From DAOTWA01 sp034435955 (GTDB taxonomy: Bacteria > Chloroflexota > Anaerolineae > Anaerolineales > Anaerolineaceae): a DNA stretch of 60,712 bases. Made by a program: the position numbers and the translations under genes. Within the stretch, counting starts at the first letter, position 1. Each line of letters opens with the position of its first letter. Of the stretch, positions 41,909 through 50,704 are shown piece after piece. The DNA is taken from positions 1-60,712 of the forward strand of contig DAOTWA010000079.1 in NCBI GenBank assembly GCA_034435955.1, read 5' to 3'. The notes under the pieces are model-generated. The model saw only the letters and a program-made list of their open reading frames with translations. It was not told the DNA's origin and searched no databases.

Positions 41909-42966
41909 TTTTGCAGACTTTGTATTTTAATTTTCACGAAATCGCCGGCGTACGGATCATTACTGAAGATAACCACGCGGCTGATTTTTTCGCAAGCGAA
42001 TATCGCCACCATCGCTGCGAAAGCCTGCCCGCTTCTCTACCGCATGTCAGCCTGAACTTTCATAAATCGAGCGTGTGGGCGAAGCCCGGATACACCCGCC
42101 ACGTTCACAAGGTAGTGGCGAGGTGGGATTATACCTTGAGTATTAGTCCCCAAATTATAGAAATAGATGTGTATGGGAATTCACTGGCGATTCCCATGAT
42201 CCACCACATGCTTATTCATCCTGGATTGCGCTATCTCGCCTCCTGCCATGGTCATTTGCTGCTGCATGCGGCGGCGGTAACCAGGGACGGCAGAAGTTTG
42301 ATCCTCACCGGGAAGGGTGGCGTGGGCAAGACGACGACCGCTTCGTTGGTGTTATCGGCAGGCGGTTCGGCATGGGGCATCCAGGGTGACGATTATGTTT
42401 TTTTGGGTGAGGATGGTCGAAGCCGGATGTACCTCACCCGCGCTCACCTCTACCGCGATCTGGTCAAATGGATTCCCGCGGTGGGCGAGAGGCTTACCCC
42501 TGGTGAGAGGCAAAGATTGGCAATTTTTGGCGCGATACGCCAAAGGAGCGGGGAAAGAATCAAATGGCCAGTACGCATTGACCTGGATGTTTTATGGGAG
42601 GGAAGGGATTTAATCCCCGAAGCGGTTCCCGCGGCTATCATCCTCCTTGATAAAGAGGACATACGGACGCCCAAATTGTCTGTGGTTCCGATAACTGAAG
42701 AATTTGCCGAAAGATTGCTGGAAATCAATGATTTCGAGGCCCGCCACTTCCGGGCGTTACTGCACAAGAGTAAAGCGGTTGAGAATATGGAGAGTTTTAT
42801 TGATGGCTGGCGGGATAGAGAAAAGAAAATACTCAACCGTTTCCTTGCTCATACGCCGGCTTATCTTTTGACGCTTCCCAGATCCCGAACGGCGTCAAAT
42901 AGTGTCGGTCAGGATCTGATCACGGCGTTGTCGAAATTAATTATCCCAACAGTGGAGAAGGCATGA
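41905..42966 (+). CDS. HprK-like (HPr kinase/phosphorylase-related) P-loop kinase
   Basis: 353 residues. A P-loop GKGGVGKTT (~136-144) sits in the HprK-type context: HLLLHAAAV before it and WGIQGDDYVFL after it. The N-terminal ~115 residues are not the classic HprK N-domain. No HPr or PTS gene is nearby. HprK-related kinases of unknown target occur in exopolysaccharide clusters of other bacteria, and this protein fits that group. The GTG start overlaps the preceding stop codon. Confidence 0.7.
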   Translation: MILQTLYFNFHEIAGVRIITEDNHAADFFASEYRHHRCESLPASLPHVSLNFHKSSVWAKPGYTRHVHKVVARWDYTLSISPQIIEIDVYGNSLAIPMIHHMLIHPGLRYLASCHGHLLLHAAAVTRDGRSLILTGKGGVGKTTTASLVLSAGGSAWGIQGDDYVFLGEDGRSRMYLTRAHLYRDLVKWIPAVGERLTPGERQRLAIFGAIRQRSGERIKWPVRIDLDVLWEGRDLIPEAVPAAIILLDKEDIRTPKLSVVPITEEFAERLLEINDFEARHFRALLHKSKAVENMESFIDGWRDREKKILNRFLAHTPAYLLTLPRSRTASNSVGQDLITALSKLIIPTVEKA

Positions 42967-43931
42967 GGGAAAGGGATGCAAGCCGAAGCCGGGAGCGGTG
43001 GATCCGCCTTGCGGGGACGCTGGTCTCCTCAGCTCTTTTCCTGTGGTTGCTCTCGCGCCAGGACTGGGGCGTCATTTGGAAGCAACTGCGCTTGCTGCCC
43101 TGGTGGTTGATGCTGCCGGTTTTCGCCCTCTACGTGTTGGGGCAGGTGGCGAACGCGACGCGCTGGTACATCCTTCTGCGCGCCCAGAGCGTCAAAATAC
43201 CTTTCCAAGAAGCGCTTAAAATTGTGTTCGCAGGCGCATTTGTGTCTAATTTTCTACCCTCTACGATTGGCGGCGACACGGTCAGGGTGGTTAGCGTGCG
43301 GCGATTTGCTGGCGGGTGGGTAGTGAGTGCGGCTTCTGTGGTGGTGGATCGTCTGCTGAATGTGATGGCGATGATAACCACCTTCCCTTTAAGTGTGATC
43401 ACCTTCTGGCCATGGATCAGCAAATTGCTCGGCCAGAAGGCGGGGCTGACAGCGACGGTCAATTTCTTATTCAGCAAATTGAGATGGAGCAAACTTTGGA
43501 ATTCGACCCTGGAGCAGCTCGGCGGCGCTCTGCGTCTTTGGCGCGACCAGCCGCGCCAGCTCTTATTGGCATTTGCCACTTCCTGGCTATCGATTTTGGT
43601 GATCTTCCTGGCTGTATGGCAGGTCGCTAGAGGATTGGGAATTCAAGTGGCCTTATATCAGGTAATAGGAATCAATGCGATTACTTATTTATTGACTCTC
43701 CTGCCGATCTCGCTCAACGGCTACGGAGTACGCGAGATCGCCATGGCATCCCTGTACCTACAAGTCGGTGCCACGTCAGAGCAGGCAGCCACGCTTTCTC
43801 TGATCACCCGATTTTTCATGCTTCTGCAGACATTGCCAGGCAGCCTCTGGCTTGCACAGGTGCGGCTGGCTTCTGCAGCGCCTCGACAGCCTGCCAGCGA
43901 GAGCAGAGATGGAAATGCACCCCTTTGTTGA
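42963..43931 (+). CDS. UPF0104/AglD-type integral membrane protein (flippase-like)
   Basis: 322 residues with about eight transmembrane segments. Conserved family blocks FLPSTIGGDTVRV (~97-109) and PISLNGYGVRE (~250-260) match the membrane domain of MprF/LPG synthase and archaeal AglD. It may move a lipid or lipid-linked sugar. It overlaps the HprK-like gene by 4 bp. A paralogue follows immediately (44019-44993). Confidence 0.82.
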   Translation: MRERDASRSRERWIRLAGTLVSSALFLWLLSRQDWGVIWKQLRLLPWWLMLPVFALYVLGQVANATRWYILLRAQSVKIPFQEALKIVFAGAFVSNFLPSTIGGDTVRVVSVRRFAGGWVVSAASVVVDRLLNVMAMITTFPLSVITFWPWISKLLGQKAGLTATVNFLFSKLRWSKLWNSTLEQLGGALRLWRDQPRQLLLAFATSWLSILVIFLAVWQVARGLGIQVALYQVIGINAITYLLTLLPISLNGYGVREIAMASLYLQVGATSEQAATLSLITRFFMLLQTLPGSLWLAQVRLASAAPRQPASESRDGNAPLC

Positions 43932-43979
43932 GCGTGCGCTAGAAGTTAGCAGGTCTCATGGCAGCGGTCGTTTCGTGAG

Positions 43980-43985
43980 TATAAT
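43980..43985 (+). promoter_or_regulatory. Possible internal promoter (-10 box) in the polysaccharide cluster
   Basis: TATAAT lies in the 87-bp gap between the two UPF0104 genes, 33 bp before ATG 44019. No good -35 is visible. Confidence 0.4.
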
Positions 43986-44018
43986 CCTTTGCGCCCAAAC
44001 GAATCCTGGGCATTGATC

Positions 44019-44993
44019 ATGGGTAAACCTATGCCTGGCGTAGAACAGCCCCTTCCGACCGTGAAGAAATCCGTCTGGATGATGGTTATCCGCTGGGGAG
44101 GCACTCTGCTTTCCCTGGCGTTGTTAATTTATTTGCTGGAAAGACAGGGCTGGGCCGATACAATCGATGCGGTGCGGCAGGTGCCCTGGTGGGTGTTTGT
44201 CAGCGCTGTGGCTTTGATTTTCCTCTCGCGCGTTGCGGTTATTGGGCGCTGGTATGTCTTGCTCCGCTCAGCGCACGTTCAGATCACGGTGCCTCAGGCG
44301 GTGAAGCTGGTTTTCGCCGGATTGTTCGCCAACAATTTCCTTCCATCCACGGTTGGAGGAGACGTGGTGCGCTTCGCCGGCTCCGTGAGGCTTAAGCTGA
44401 ATGCGCCCATCTGCGCAGCGTCGCTGGTGATGGATCGTCTGGTGGGCAGTCTGGGGATGCTCACGGTGCTGCCGATCGGGCTGGTGCGATTCGGTCTCAA
44501 GCCGACTGATCCTTCATCGGTTATATGGGCATATCCTGTGGTAGGGATCGCTTCAGCCGGTCTGCTGAGCAAAGCGATCGAATTAGCGAAAAAGACAATA
44601 CATTCTTTGCTCCAGGCGGGCAAGCTGTGGGTGACTCAGCCACAGGCGATTTTGCTGGCGCTGGCCTTTACATGGATGCACATGGTTCTGCTTTTCAGCA
44701 CGATCTGGCTCTTATTGTTCAATATGAGGGAACCGGTTTCTTTTTGGGTAATTGCAGGGCTTTACAGTATGAGCTACTTTATCACTCTTCTGCCTGTATC
44801 TGTGAACGGCCTGGGCGTGCAGGAGTTATCGCTAACTTATCTGTTTTCGCACTACGCCGGCGTCTCTCTACACGGCGTACTTGCGCTCGCAATCCTTATT
44901 CGGGTGCTTTTCATGATCGCCAGCTTGCCGGGTGTGCTGTATTTACCGGGGCTGCTGCAATCCGCAGAGGTCGACGTGAAGGCCAGAGTATAG
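44019..44993 (+). CDS. UPF0104/AglD-type integral membrane protein, second copy
   Basis: 324 residues. It has the same topology and the same FLPSTVGGDVVRF and PVSVNGLGVQE blocks as the gene before it. ATG 44019 is preferred over an upstream TTG; ATG 44031 is also possible. A tandem pair suggests duplication, with perhaps two lipid-linked substrates. The two proteins differ throughout their loops, so the duplication is not recent. Confidence 0.8.
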   Translation: MGKPMPGVEQPLPTVKKSVWMMVIRWGGTLLSLALLIYLLERQGWADTIDAVRQVPWWVFVSAVALIFLSRVAVIGRWYVLLRSAHVQITVPQAVKLVFAGLFANNFLPSTVGGDVVRFAGSVRLKLNAPICAASLVMDRLVGSLGMLTVLPIGLVRFGLKPTDPSSVIWAYPVVGIASAGLLSKAIELAKKTIHSLLQAGKLWVTQPQAILLALAFTWMHMVLLFSTIWLLLFNMREPVSFWVIAGLYSMSYFITLLPVSVNGLGVQELSLTYLFSHYAGVSLHGVLALAILIRVLFMIASLPGVLYLPGLLQSAEVDVKARV

Positions 44994-45041
44994 GATGGAC
45001 GGCAGGTATGAATCGGCATTCTTGAGGTGGATCTTGATCCA

Positions 45042-47030
45042 ATGAAGGGCACCGGTTCCGCAAATAGCGTCCATTCGATACAAGACAAATTGGCGGGCAT
45101 GCGCAATCTGCTCGCCGGGTTGGTCCTACTGACCTGCGGCGCGTTTTATCAGTTTTGGGTTCAAGGTCAGGGCTCCGGACACATCTTTGGACGATTTTCG
45201 GGGTTGTTTCTGGGCATCTTTGCCGCCTTGACCCTTATTCTGGCGGGAGAAATCGCACTGGCTGTGCTGGCAGGGGGGCCCGGCGGCGGGAGGTTACTGG
45301 CTGGGTGGGACCGACTGAAGAGCGCATTGAGACGTCTGGGTCGTGTCAACTGGGCGCTTTTCTTGGGGATTGGGTTTTTCTACGCATGGTTCCCGCTCGG
45401 CAAGTATGCAGACAATTTGAAAGATCTTCTGCCAAGGGCGTGGATTTTTGCCTACTTCGTGATCGCCGGTGCGCTGCTGCTTCAGGCGCTGGACCGCGAG
45501 CACGGTTTGAGGTTCCATTTACTGGCTTCAGCACTGGCTTATGGGGCGATCTATCAGGCGATGTCTTTTTTGCCTGATGTCAGCACCAGCGCCGTCTCGC
45601 TCACCTGGTCAGAGGGCAGCCGATACTTCAACGCTTCGATGTTTTTCGCCCCGCGCCTGTACGGCCAAGCGCTGCCGCTGCCGGTGTTGCACCCCTCGCG
45701 GTATTTGATGCAATCCATCCCTTTTTTGCTGCCTTCTCTACCGCTGTGGTTCCACCGCTTATGGCAGGTGCTGCTGTGGATCGTTTTCACCTGGCTGGGA
45801 GCTTATGCTACCGCGCGCCGGCTTAAGCTGGAACAGACCACTCAAGTTCTCCTGCTAGCCGCGTGGGGCTTCTTATTTCTGTTTTGCGGGCCGGTCTATT
45901 ACCATCTGATTGCGTGCGCCATCCCTGTGCTCTTGTGGTTCGAGCGCAGCAAATTCTGGCGCTCGATGTTCATTGTGCTGATTTCTTCCATATGGGCCGG
46001 CCTGAGCCGGGTCAACTGGTTCCCCGTGCCGGGGGTCCTGGCGGTTTTGCTGTACATTTTGGAGACTCCGGTCGACGGGGAAACCTTCTACGCCTATCTC
46101 AAAAGGCCTGCTCTCTGGTTCGCAGGCGGACTGGCGGCGTCGTTTGCTACCCAACTGATCTACATCCGTTTTTCCGGCGATCCGCCCTACTATTTCGGCT
46201 CAAGTTTCACTTCCGGCCTGATCTGGCAGCGATTGTTCCCGAATGCCACACTGGGTCCAGGCATCTTGCTGGCCAGCGGGTTGTTTTTCCTGCCCTACCT
46301 GGCCGGCATGGTCTGGTTTGGACGTGCCGGCGGCTGGCATCCGCTGCGGAAGGCAGTGGTGATCTTTACACTGATGGTCTTTTACCTCGGCGGTGTGGTA
46401 GTGAGCATTAAAGTCGGCGGCGGGTCCAATTTGCACAACATGGACGCCTTCCTTCTCCTGATCATGGTCGTCGGTGAGTATCTGCTATGCCGTCGCTACG
46501 CCCCTGATGCGGTGGGAAAAGATGAAAAGATCCATTTCACTCTACCATGGTGGGCGGTGACGGTGATGGTAGCCATCCCGCTGGCCAATACGCTTGCCGC
46601 CGGTGTACCTTATGGCGTTACCAATGATTCCCGGGTAAAGCTGGATTTAGCCAAGCTTAACGCCCTGGTCGAACCGGTGATACGACAGGGAGGGGATGTG
46701 CTGTTCATTACGCAAACGCAGCTACTTCCCTTCCACTATGTAGAAGTCGGGCGCATCTACCCGCAGTACGACAAGGTGTTCTTGATGGAAATGGCGATGG
46801 CGGACAATCAACGTTTCCTGAATGATTTTTATGCCGATTTGAGAGAGCATCGCTTTGAATTGATCCTCAGCGAGCCTTTGCGCCCATTCACCAAAGGGGA
46901 TGAACAGGCCTTTGCAATCGAAAATAACCTTTGGGTGCAGCGGGTAACCGATCCGCTTCTACAGTACTATCGTGTCAAAATGAATTTGGAGAACATCAAC
47001 GTGCAAGTGCTGGTGCCGAGAACGCCGTGA
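45042..47030 (+). CDS. Large polytopic membrane protein (GT39-like)
   Basis: 662 residues with about 12-13 transmembrane segments and a C-terminal soluble domain (~545-662). An outer loop with LPDVSTSAVSLTWSEGSRYF (~177-196) could hold the acidic site of GT-C enzymes, but the motif is weak. ATG 45042 is preferred since GAGGTGG lies 12 bp upstream. It is part of the run of membrane proteins in the cluster. Confidence 0.6.
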   Translation: MKGTGSANSVHSIQDKLAGMRNLLAGLVLLTCGAFYQFWVQGQGSGHIFGRFSGLFLGIFAALTLILAGEIALAVLAGGPGGGRLLAGWDRLKSALRRLGRVNWALFLGIGFFYAWFPLGKYADNLKDLLPRAWIFAYFVIAGALLLQALDREHGLRFHLLASALAYGAIYQAMSFLPDVSTSAVSLTWSEGSRYFNASMFFAPRLYGQALPLPVLHPSRYLMQSIPFLLPSLPLWFHRLWQVLLWIVFTWLGAYATARRLKLEQTTQVLLLAAWGFLFLFCGPVYYHLIACAIPVLLWFERSKFWRSMFIVLISSIWAGLSRVNWFPVPGVLAVLLYILETPVDGETFYAYLKRPALWFAGGLAASFATQLIYIRFSGDPPYYFGSSFTSGLIWQRLFPNATLGPGILLASGLFFLPYLAGMVWFGRAGGWHPLRKAVVIFTLMVFYLGGVVVSIKVGGGSNLHNMDAFLLLIMVVGEYLLCRRYAPDAVGKDEKIHFTLPWWAVTVMVAIPLANTLAAGVPYGVTNDSRVKLDLAKLNALVEPVIRQGGDVLFITQTQLLPFHYVEVGRIYPQYDKVFLMEMAMADNQRFLNDFYADLREHRFELILSEPLRPFTKGDEQAFAIENNLWVQRVTDPLLQYYRVKMNLENINVQVLVPRTP

Positions 47031-47087
47031 GCGGCTCGATCCCTGCACAGGACGAAAGGACCCTATCCCGCTGAGCATGGAGAATTC

Positions 47088-49103
47088 ATGGCATCAGTTG
47101 TGAATCACCTGGGTGGATTCATCACGCTTGGATTGTGGGCGGCCATTTGGGTAACCGGCGGGTGGCTGTTGACGAGGCGCGCCTTTCGCCTGCGGCCAGC
47201 CGAGACAGCGATCGTGGGCATCGGGGTGGGGCTGGCGGCGGAAGATTGGCTCACCAATCTTGCGGCGCATTTTATCCCGGTGCAGGCGGCCTTTTGGGCA
47301 GGACCGGCGCTCACTTTGATAGCCGGGGTCGCGCTGGCGCTGCCAATCCGCAGGAAGCCGGTCATTCGATTTGACATCCTCGCGCCGGTAGGTATTTTGG
47401 CCGTTTTTCTGATAACCGCAATCATCTTCTTCGCAATCGGGCGCGGCCTGGCAATCTTCGATGATTTCCAGAACCTGCCCACGACATCGCTGATGGCGGC
47501 TGGCGACGTACCGCCCCATTTTCCTCTGGATCCGTCGGTAGACTTCGGCTACCATTACTTCCTGCTCCTGGCGGCGGCGCAGATTTCTCGCCTGGGAGGA
47601 TTGTTCGCCTGGACGGCCCTGGATCTGGCACGGGGGATTGCTTTTGGTCTCGCATTCGTTTTGGCGGGTCTGTGGGGTTATCGGCTGACAGGAAATCGTC
47701 TGGCGGGTGTCTTGAGCGGTGTCGCGTTTGGACTGTTAGCCGGGACGCGCTGGTTATTGCTCTTCTCCCCTGGTCCTCTGGCAGCGCAATTGGATGCTCA
47801 CGTGCATCTGATTGGCTCGGGCGCAGGCACGGCGCCGAAGCTGTTTGCCGCGATGACGCGCAACTGGGCAGTCGAAGGCGCCGGGCCGATCCCATTTCCG
47901 TTTGCCTTTGCCAACGGAATTAACACACCCGCGGTGATGGCCCACGCCGGGCGTGGCACGATGGATCTCGTGCTGTCCCTCATTCTCCTGCTGACCTATC
48001 ACCGCTGGAGGGATTGGCGCGGGGCGGCGATCAGCCTGATCCTCCTCTCCTCCCTGGCGCTGGTCGAGGAAGTCTGGTTCATTCTCCTCCTGGCCGGGCT
48101 AAGCCTGGTGCTGATCGCCTCATGGGTCCGCGACCGCGGCGTGCGCCTCTCTCAAGGAAGGGGTGCGTGGCTGCTGATCGCTGGTCTGTCGCTTGTCATT
48201 GCGCTGGTTCAAGGCGGTGTGCTTAGCGAGCTGGCAAGAGGTTTCATCGGGAAGCTTGGCGGGCAGGCTGTTCAAGCAGGGTATTATTCGATCGGTTTTC
48301 TCGTGGCATGGCCGCCAGGGGTGGTTTCGTCCCATCTAGGAGTGCTATCGTTCGGTGACCCGTACCAGATTCTGGCGGCACTGGCCGAAATCGGGCCGGT
48401 TTTTCTGGTCTTCCCCCTCGTTCTGATATGGGGCGTCAAACTGCTGCGCGGCGGGCGCTGGCTGGAAGCGGCGGTGGTGGGCGGCGGGCTATTGTCGCTG
48501 GCTACCGTATTCTTGCGCTATCAAGGATCAGGCGGAATCAGCGCGACGACGCGGCTGTTCAACCCGTTTCTGAACGTTTGCAAGATATACGCCTTGCCAC
48601 TGGCCTGGATATGGCTGCAGAGGAGGGGGCAATGGGAGCGGGTCATGGCGGCTGGGCTGGGGATGGCAGGTGCGTTGGGCGGGGCGGTTTTCCTGGCGAT
48701 CGAGTTGGTGGCTATTCAGCAGCCGGTGTACAGTTCCTTCATTGGACCATTGGATGCAGCGATGGCGCAAAAGTACTGGAACCACCTGCCACCCGGCGCT
48801 CTGATTTTCGATCCGATGCCCAACCGCGCGCCTACTGTTTTCGGGCGGCCAACGGATTCCTCTCCAGACTGGTTCAGCACCAAGCCGGAATGGGAGGCGC
48901 TGGTGGCACACCCCAGTTTAGGAAAGCTGCGCAACTTCGGCTTCGATTATCTGTATATCGACAAAAATTATTGGGAGCGACTATCACCAGAAGTGCAGCG
49001 TGATTTGACCGCTCCTTGTGCGGAAATCCTGGGTGAAGTGAGCGACCGCCAAGGCGATTTCCGCCGCCTGGTGGACATTCAAGCCTGCCCGGCTGGGGGG
49101 TAA
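47088..49103 (+). CDS. Large polytopic membrane protein, probable GT-C-type enzyme
   Basis: 671 residues with about 12-14 transmembrane helices, a large outer loop (~125-160, FDDFQNLPTTSLMAAGDVPP) and a soluble C-terminus with DPMPNRAPTVFGRPTD. The layout suits a GT-C membrane glycosyltransferase, but I cannot place it in a family. GGAG precedes ATG. It is the last gene before the winged-helix regulator with its own promoter. Confidence 0.55.
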   Translation: MASVVNHLGGFITLGLWAAIWVTGGWLLTRRAFRLRPAETAIVGIGVGLAAEDWLTNLAAHFIPVQAAFWAGPALTLIAGVALALPIRRKPVIRFDILAPVGILAVFLITAIIFFAIGRGLAIFDDFQNLPTTSLMAAGDVPPHFPLDPSVDFGYHYFLLLAAAQISRLGGLFAWTALDLARGIAFGLAFVLAGLWGYRLTGNRLAGVLSGVAFGLLAGTRWLLLFSPGPLAAQLDAHVHLIGSGAGTAPKLFAAMTRNWAVEGAGPIPFPFAFANGINTPAVMAHAGRGTMDLVLSLILLLTYHRWRDWRGAAISLILLSSLALVEEVWFILLLAGLSLVLIASWVRDRGVRLSQGRGAWLLIAGLSLVIALVQGGVLSELARGFIGKLGGQAVQAGYYSIGFLVAWPPGVVSSHLGVLSFGDPYQILAALAEIGPVFLVFPLVLIWGVKLLRGGRWLEAAVVGGGLLSLATVFLRYQGSGGISATTRLFNPFLNVCKIYALPLAWIWLQRRGQWERVMAAGLGMAGALGGAVFLAIELVAIQQPVYSSFIGPLDAAMAQKYWNHLPPGALIFDPMPNRAPTVFGRPTDSSPDWFSTKPEWEALVAHPSLGKLRNFGFDYLYIDKNYWERLSPEVQRDLTAPCAEILGEVSDRQGDFRRLVDIQACPAGG

Positions 49104-49139
49104 GTGCGGCAAGCATTCGTGAACAGCCCTCGAAAACTC

Positions 49140-49168
49140 TTTACCAGATCGTTTCCCTGGGTTATAAT
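49140..49168 (+). promoter_or_regulatory. Promoter of the regulator/fcl/Wzm-Wzt segment
   Basis: TTTACC (49140-49145) and TATAAT (49163-49168) with a 17-bp spacer. The start point near 49175 falls within an inverted repeat. Confidence 0.78.
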
Positions 49169-49182
49169 TCAATAACTGAATT
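49166..49182. promoter_or_regulatory. Probable operator of the winged-helix regulator
   Basis: AATTCA and TGAATT are perfect arms separated by 5 bp. The site overlaps the -10 box and start point of the regulator's own promoter, which suggests autoregulation. Confidence 0.6.
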
Positions 49183-49194
49183 TTGGATGGATAA

Positions 49195-49698
49195 ATGAGC
49201 ACAGAGACGGACAGTGCCCGCGATCGGCTGATTCTGGAGCAGATCGAGCAGAATCCAGACGCCACGCAGGCCTCCCTGGCAGCCCAACTGGGCGTTGCGG
49301 TGGGGACGGTAAACTGGCATCTCAAAAGGCTGATCGCCAAAGGATATGTGAAGGTGCGGCGTGCCGAGCGCCGCAAGCTTCGTTATATTATCACGCCTGA
49401 AGGCATCGCCCTGCGGGCTCACCTGACGTTTGACTACATCCAGAACCAGTTCCGCCTGTATCGTATGACCCGCAACCGGGTCGGGGAGCTTCTGAACCGC
49501 GTGCGTCAGGCTGGCTTTGACAGCGTCTATCTGACCGGGGAGGGGGACGTTGCAGATGTGTGCCGTCTCACCTGCATGGAGCACGGCGTAACGGTGCTTC
49601 ACGCGGATGGGCGCCTCGACGGGTCCGCTTTACATTACCCGCTGCTTGAAGTGCACGGCTTGAAAGTGTCTTTGAGAATGGAGGAGGATGGCTCATGA
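49195..49698 (+). CDS. Winged-helix transcriptional regulator of the polysaccharide cluster
   Basis: 167 residues. An N-terminal winged helix (ILEQIEQNPDATQASLAAQLGV... ~13-70) resembles MarR/Lrp-type EPS-associated regulators. The C-terminal ~85 residues resemble a small Rossmann-like domain (VYLTGEGDVADVCRL) that may sense a ligand. It sits behind its own promoter and inverted-repeat operator in the middle of the cluster and overlaps fcl by 4 bp. It probably controls at least the downstream genes. Confidence 0.78.
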   Translation: MSTETDSARDRLILEQIEQNPDATQASLAAQLGVAVGTVNWHLKRLIAKGYVKVRRAERRKLRYIITPEGIALRAHLTFDYIQNQFRLYRMTRNRVGELLNRVRQAGFDSVYLTGEGDVADVCRLTCMEHGVTVLHADGRLDGSALHYPLLEVHGLKVSLRMEEDGS

Positions 49699-50663
49699 GT
49701 GCGACCCCCGATGCTCAAAATTTTTGGCGGAATCGCCGCGTGTGCGTGACCGGCGGGGCGGGTTTCTTGGGCTCCTTTGTCGTTGCAAAGCTCAGGGAGC
49801 GTGGTGCGACCAACATATTTATCCCGCGGATAGAAAATTACGATCTGGTGCAGTCCGAAGCGATCGATCGTATGCTGGAAGACGCACGGCCAGAGCTGAT
49901 CATCCACCTGGCGGCGCACGTTGGAGGAATCGGCGCGAACCGTGAGCATCCGGCAGAATTCTTTTACGACAATCTGATGATGGGTGTACAGCTCATGCAC
50001 CAGGCCTGGCAGCGCGGGGTGAATAAGTTTGTCGCCATCGGCACGGTGTGCGCTTATCCGAAATTCACGCCCGTGCCTTTCCGCGAAGAAAATCTTTGGG
50101 ATGGCTATCCTGAGGAAACCAACGCGCCATATGGACTGGCCAAAAAGATGCTGCTGGTACAGTCGCAGGCCTATCGCCAGCAATATGGGTTTAACTCGAT
50201 CTTCCTGATTCCGGTCAATTTGTATGGGCCGCGGGACAATTTCGATCTGGCCAGCTCGCATGTGATCCCGGCGCTGATCCGAAAGTGCATCGAAGCGCAA
50301 GAACGCGGCGAGGAGGAAGTGGTGGTGTGGGGCGACGGCTCGCCCACAAGAGAGTTCCTATACGTGGAGGACGCTGCGGAAGGCATTCTGCTGGCCGCCG
50401 AGCGCTACAACGACTCAGCGCCGGTGAACCTCGGCTCTGGGTATGAAATTTCGATTCGCGATCTGGCCGAAATGATCGCCCGACTGACGGGCTTCAGTGG
50501 GCGTATCGTCTTCGACCCAAGCAAGCCAAACGGTCAGCCGCGGCGCGTACTGGATGTGACCAAGGCAGAGGAGTATTTTGGTTTTCGTGCGCAGATGCCT
50601 TTTGAAGAGGGGCTGCGCAGGACGATCGAGTGGTACCGGGAGAACCGAAAATCCAGGCATTAA
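49695..50663 (+). CDS. fcl: GDP-L-fucose synthase
   Basis: 322 residues, extended SDR. VTGGAGFLGSFV (~19-30) binds NADP. The Fcl-specific segments VGGIGANREHPAEFFYDN, TVCAYPKFTPVPFRE and the catalytic YGLAKK (Tyr ~142, Lys ~146) are intact. It converts GDP-4-keto-6-deoxy-D-mannose to GDP-L-fucose by epimerisation and reduction. The partner GDP-mannose 4,6-dehydratase is not in this window. A related GDP-sugar epimerase cannot be fully excluded. Confidence 0.88.
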   Translation: MSATPDAQNFWRNRRVCVTGGAGFLGSFVVAKLRERGATNIFIPRIENYDLVQSEAIDRMLEDARPELIIHLAAHVGGIGANREHPAEFFYDNLMMGVQLMHQAWQRGVNKFVAIGTVCAYPKFTPVPFREENLWDGYPEETNAPYGLAKKMLLVQSQAYRQQYGFNSIFLIPVNLYGPRDNFDLASSHVIPALIRKCIEAQERGEEEVVVWGDGSPTREFLYVEDAAEGILLAAERYNDSAPVNLGSGYEISIRDLAEMIARLTGFSGRIVFDPSKPNGQPRRVLDVTKAEEYFGFRAQMPFEEGLRRTIEWYRENRKSRH

Positions 50664-50704
50664 AGAACCTTTGCATTCTTAGCGTCCTTTGTGGTGAGAC
50701 AAGT

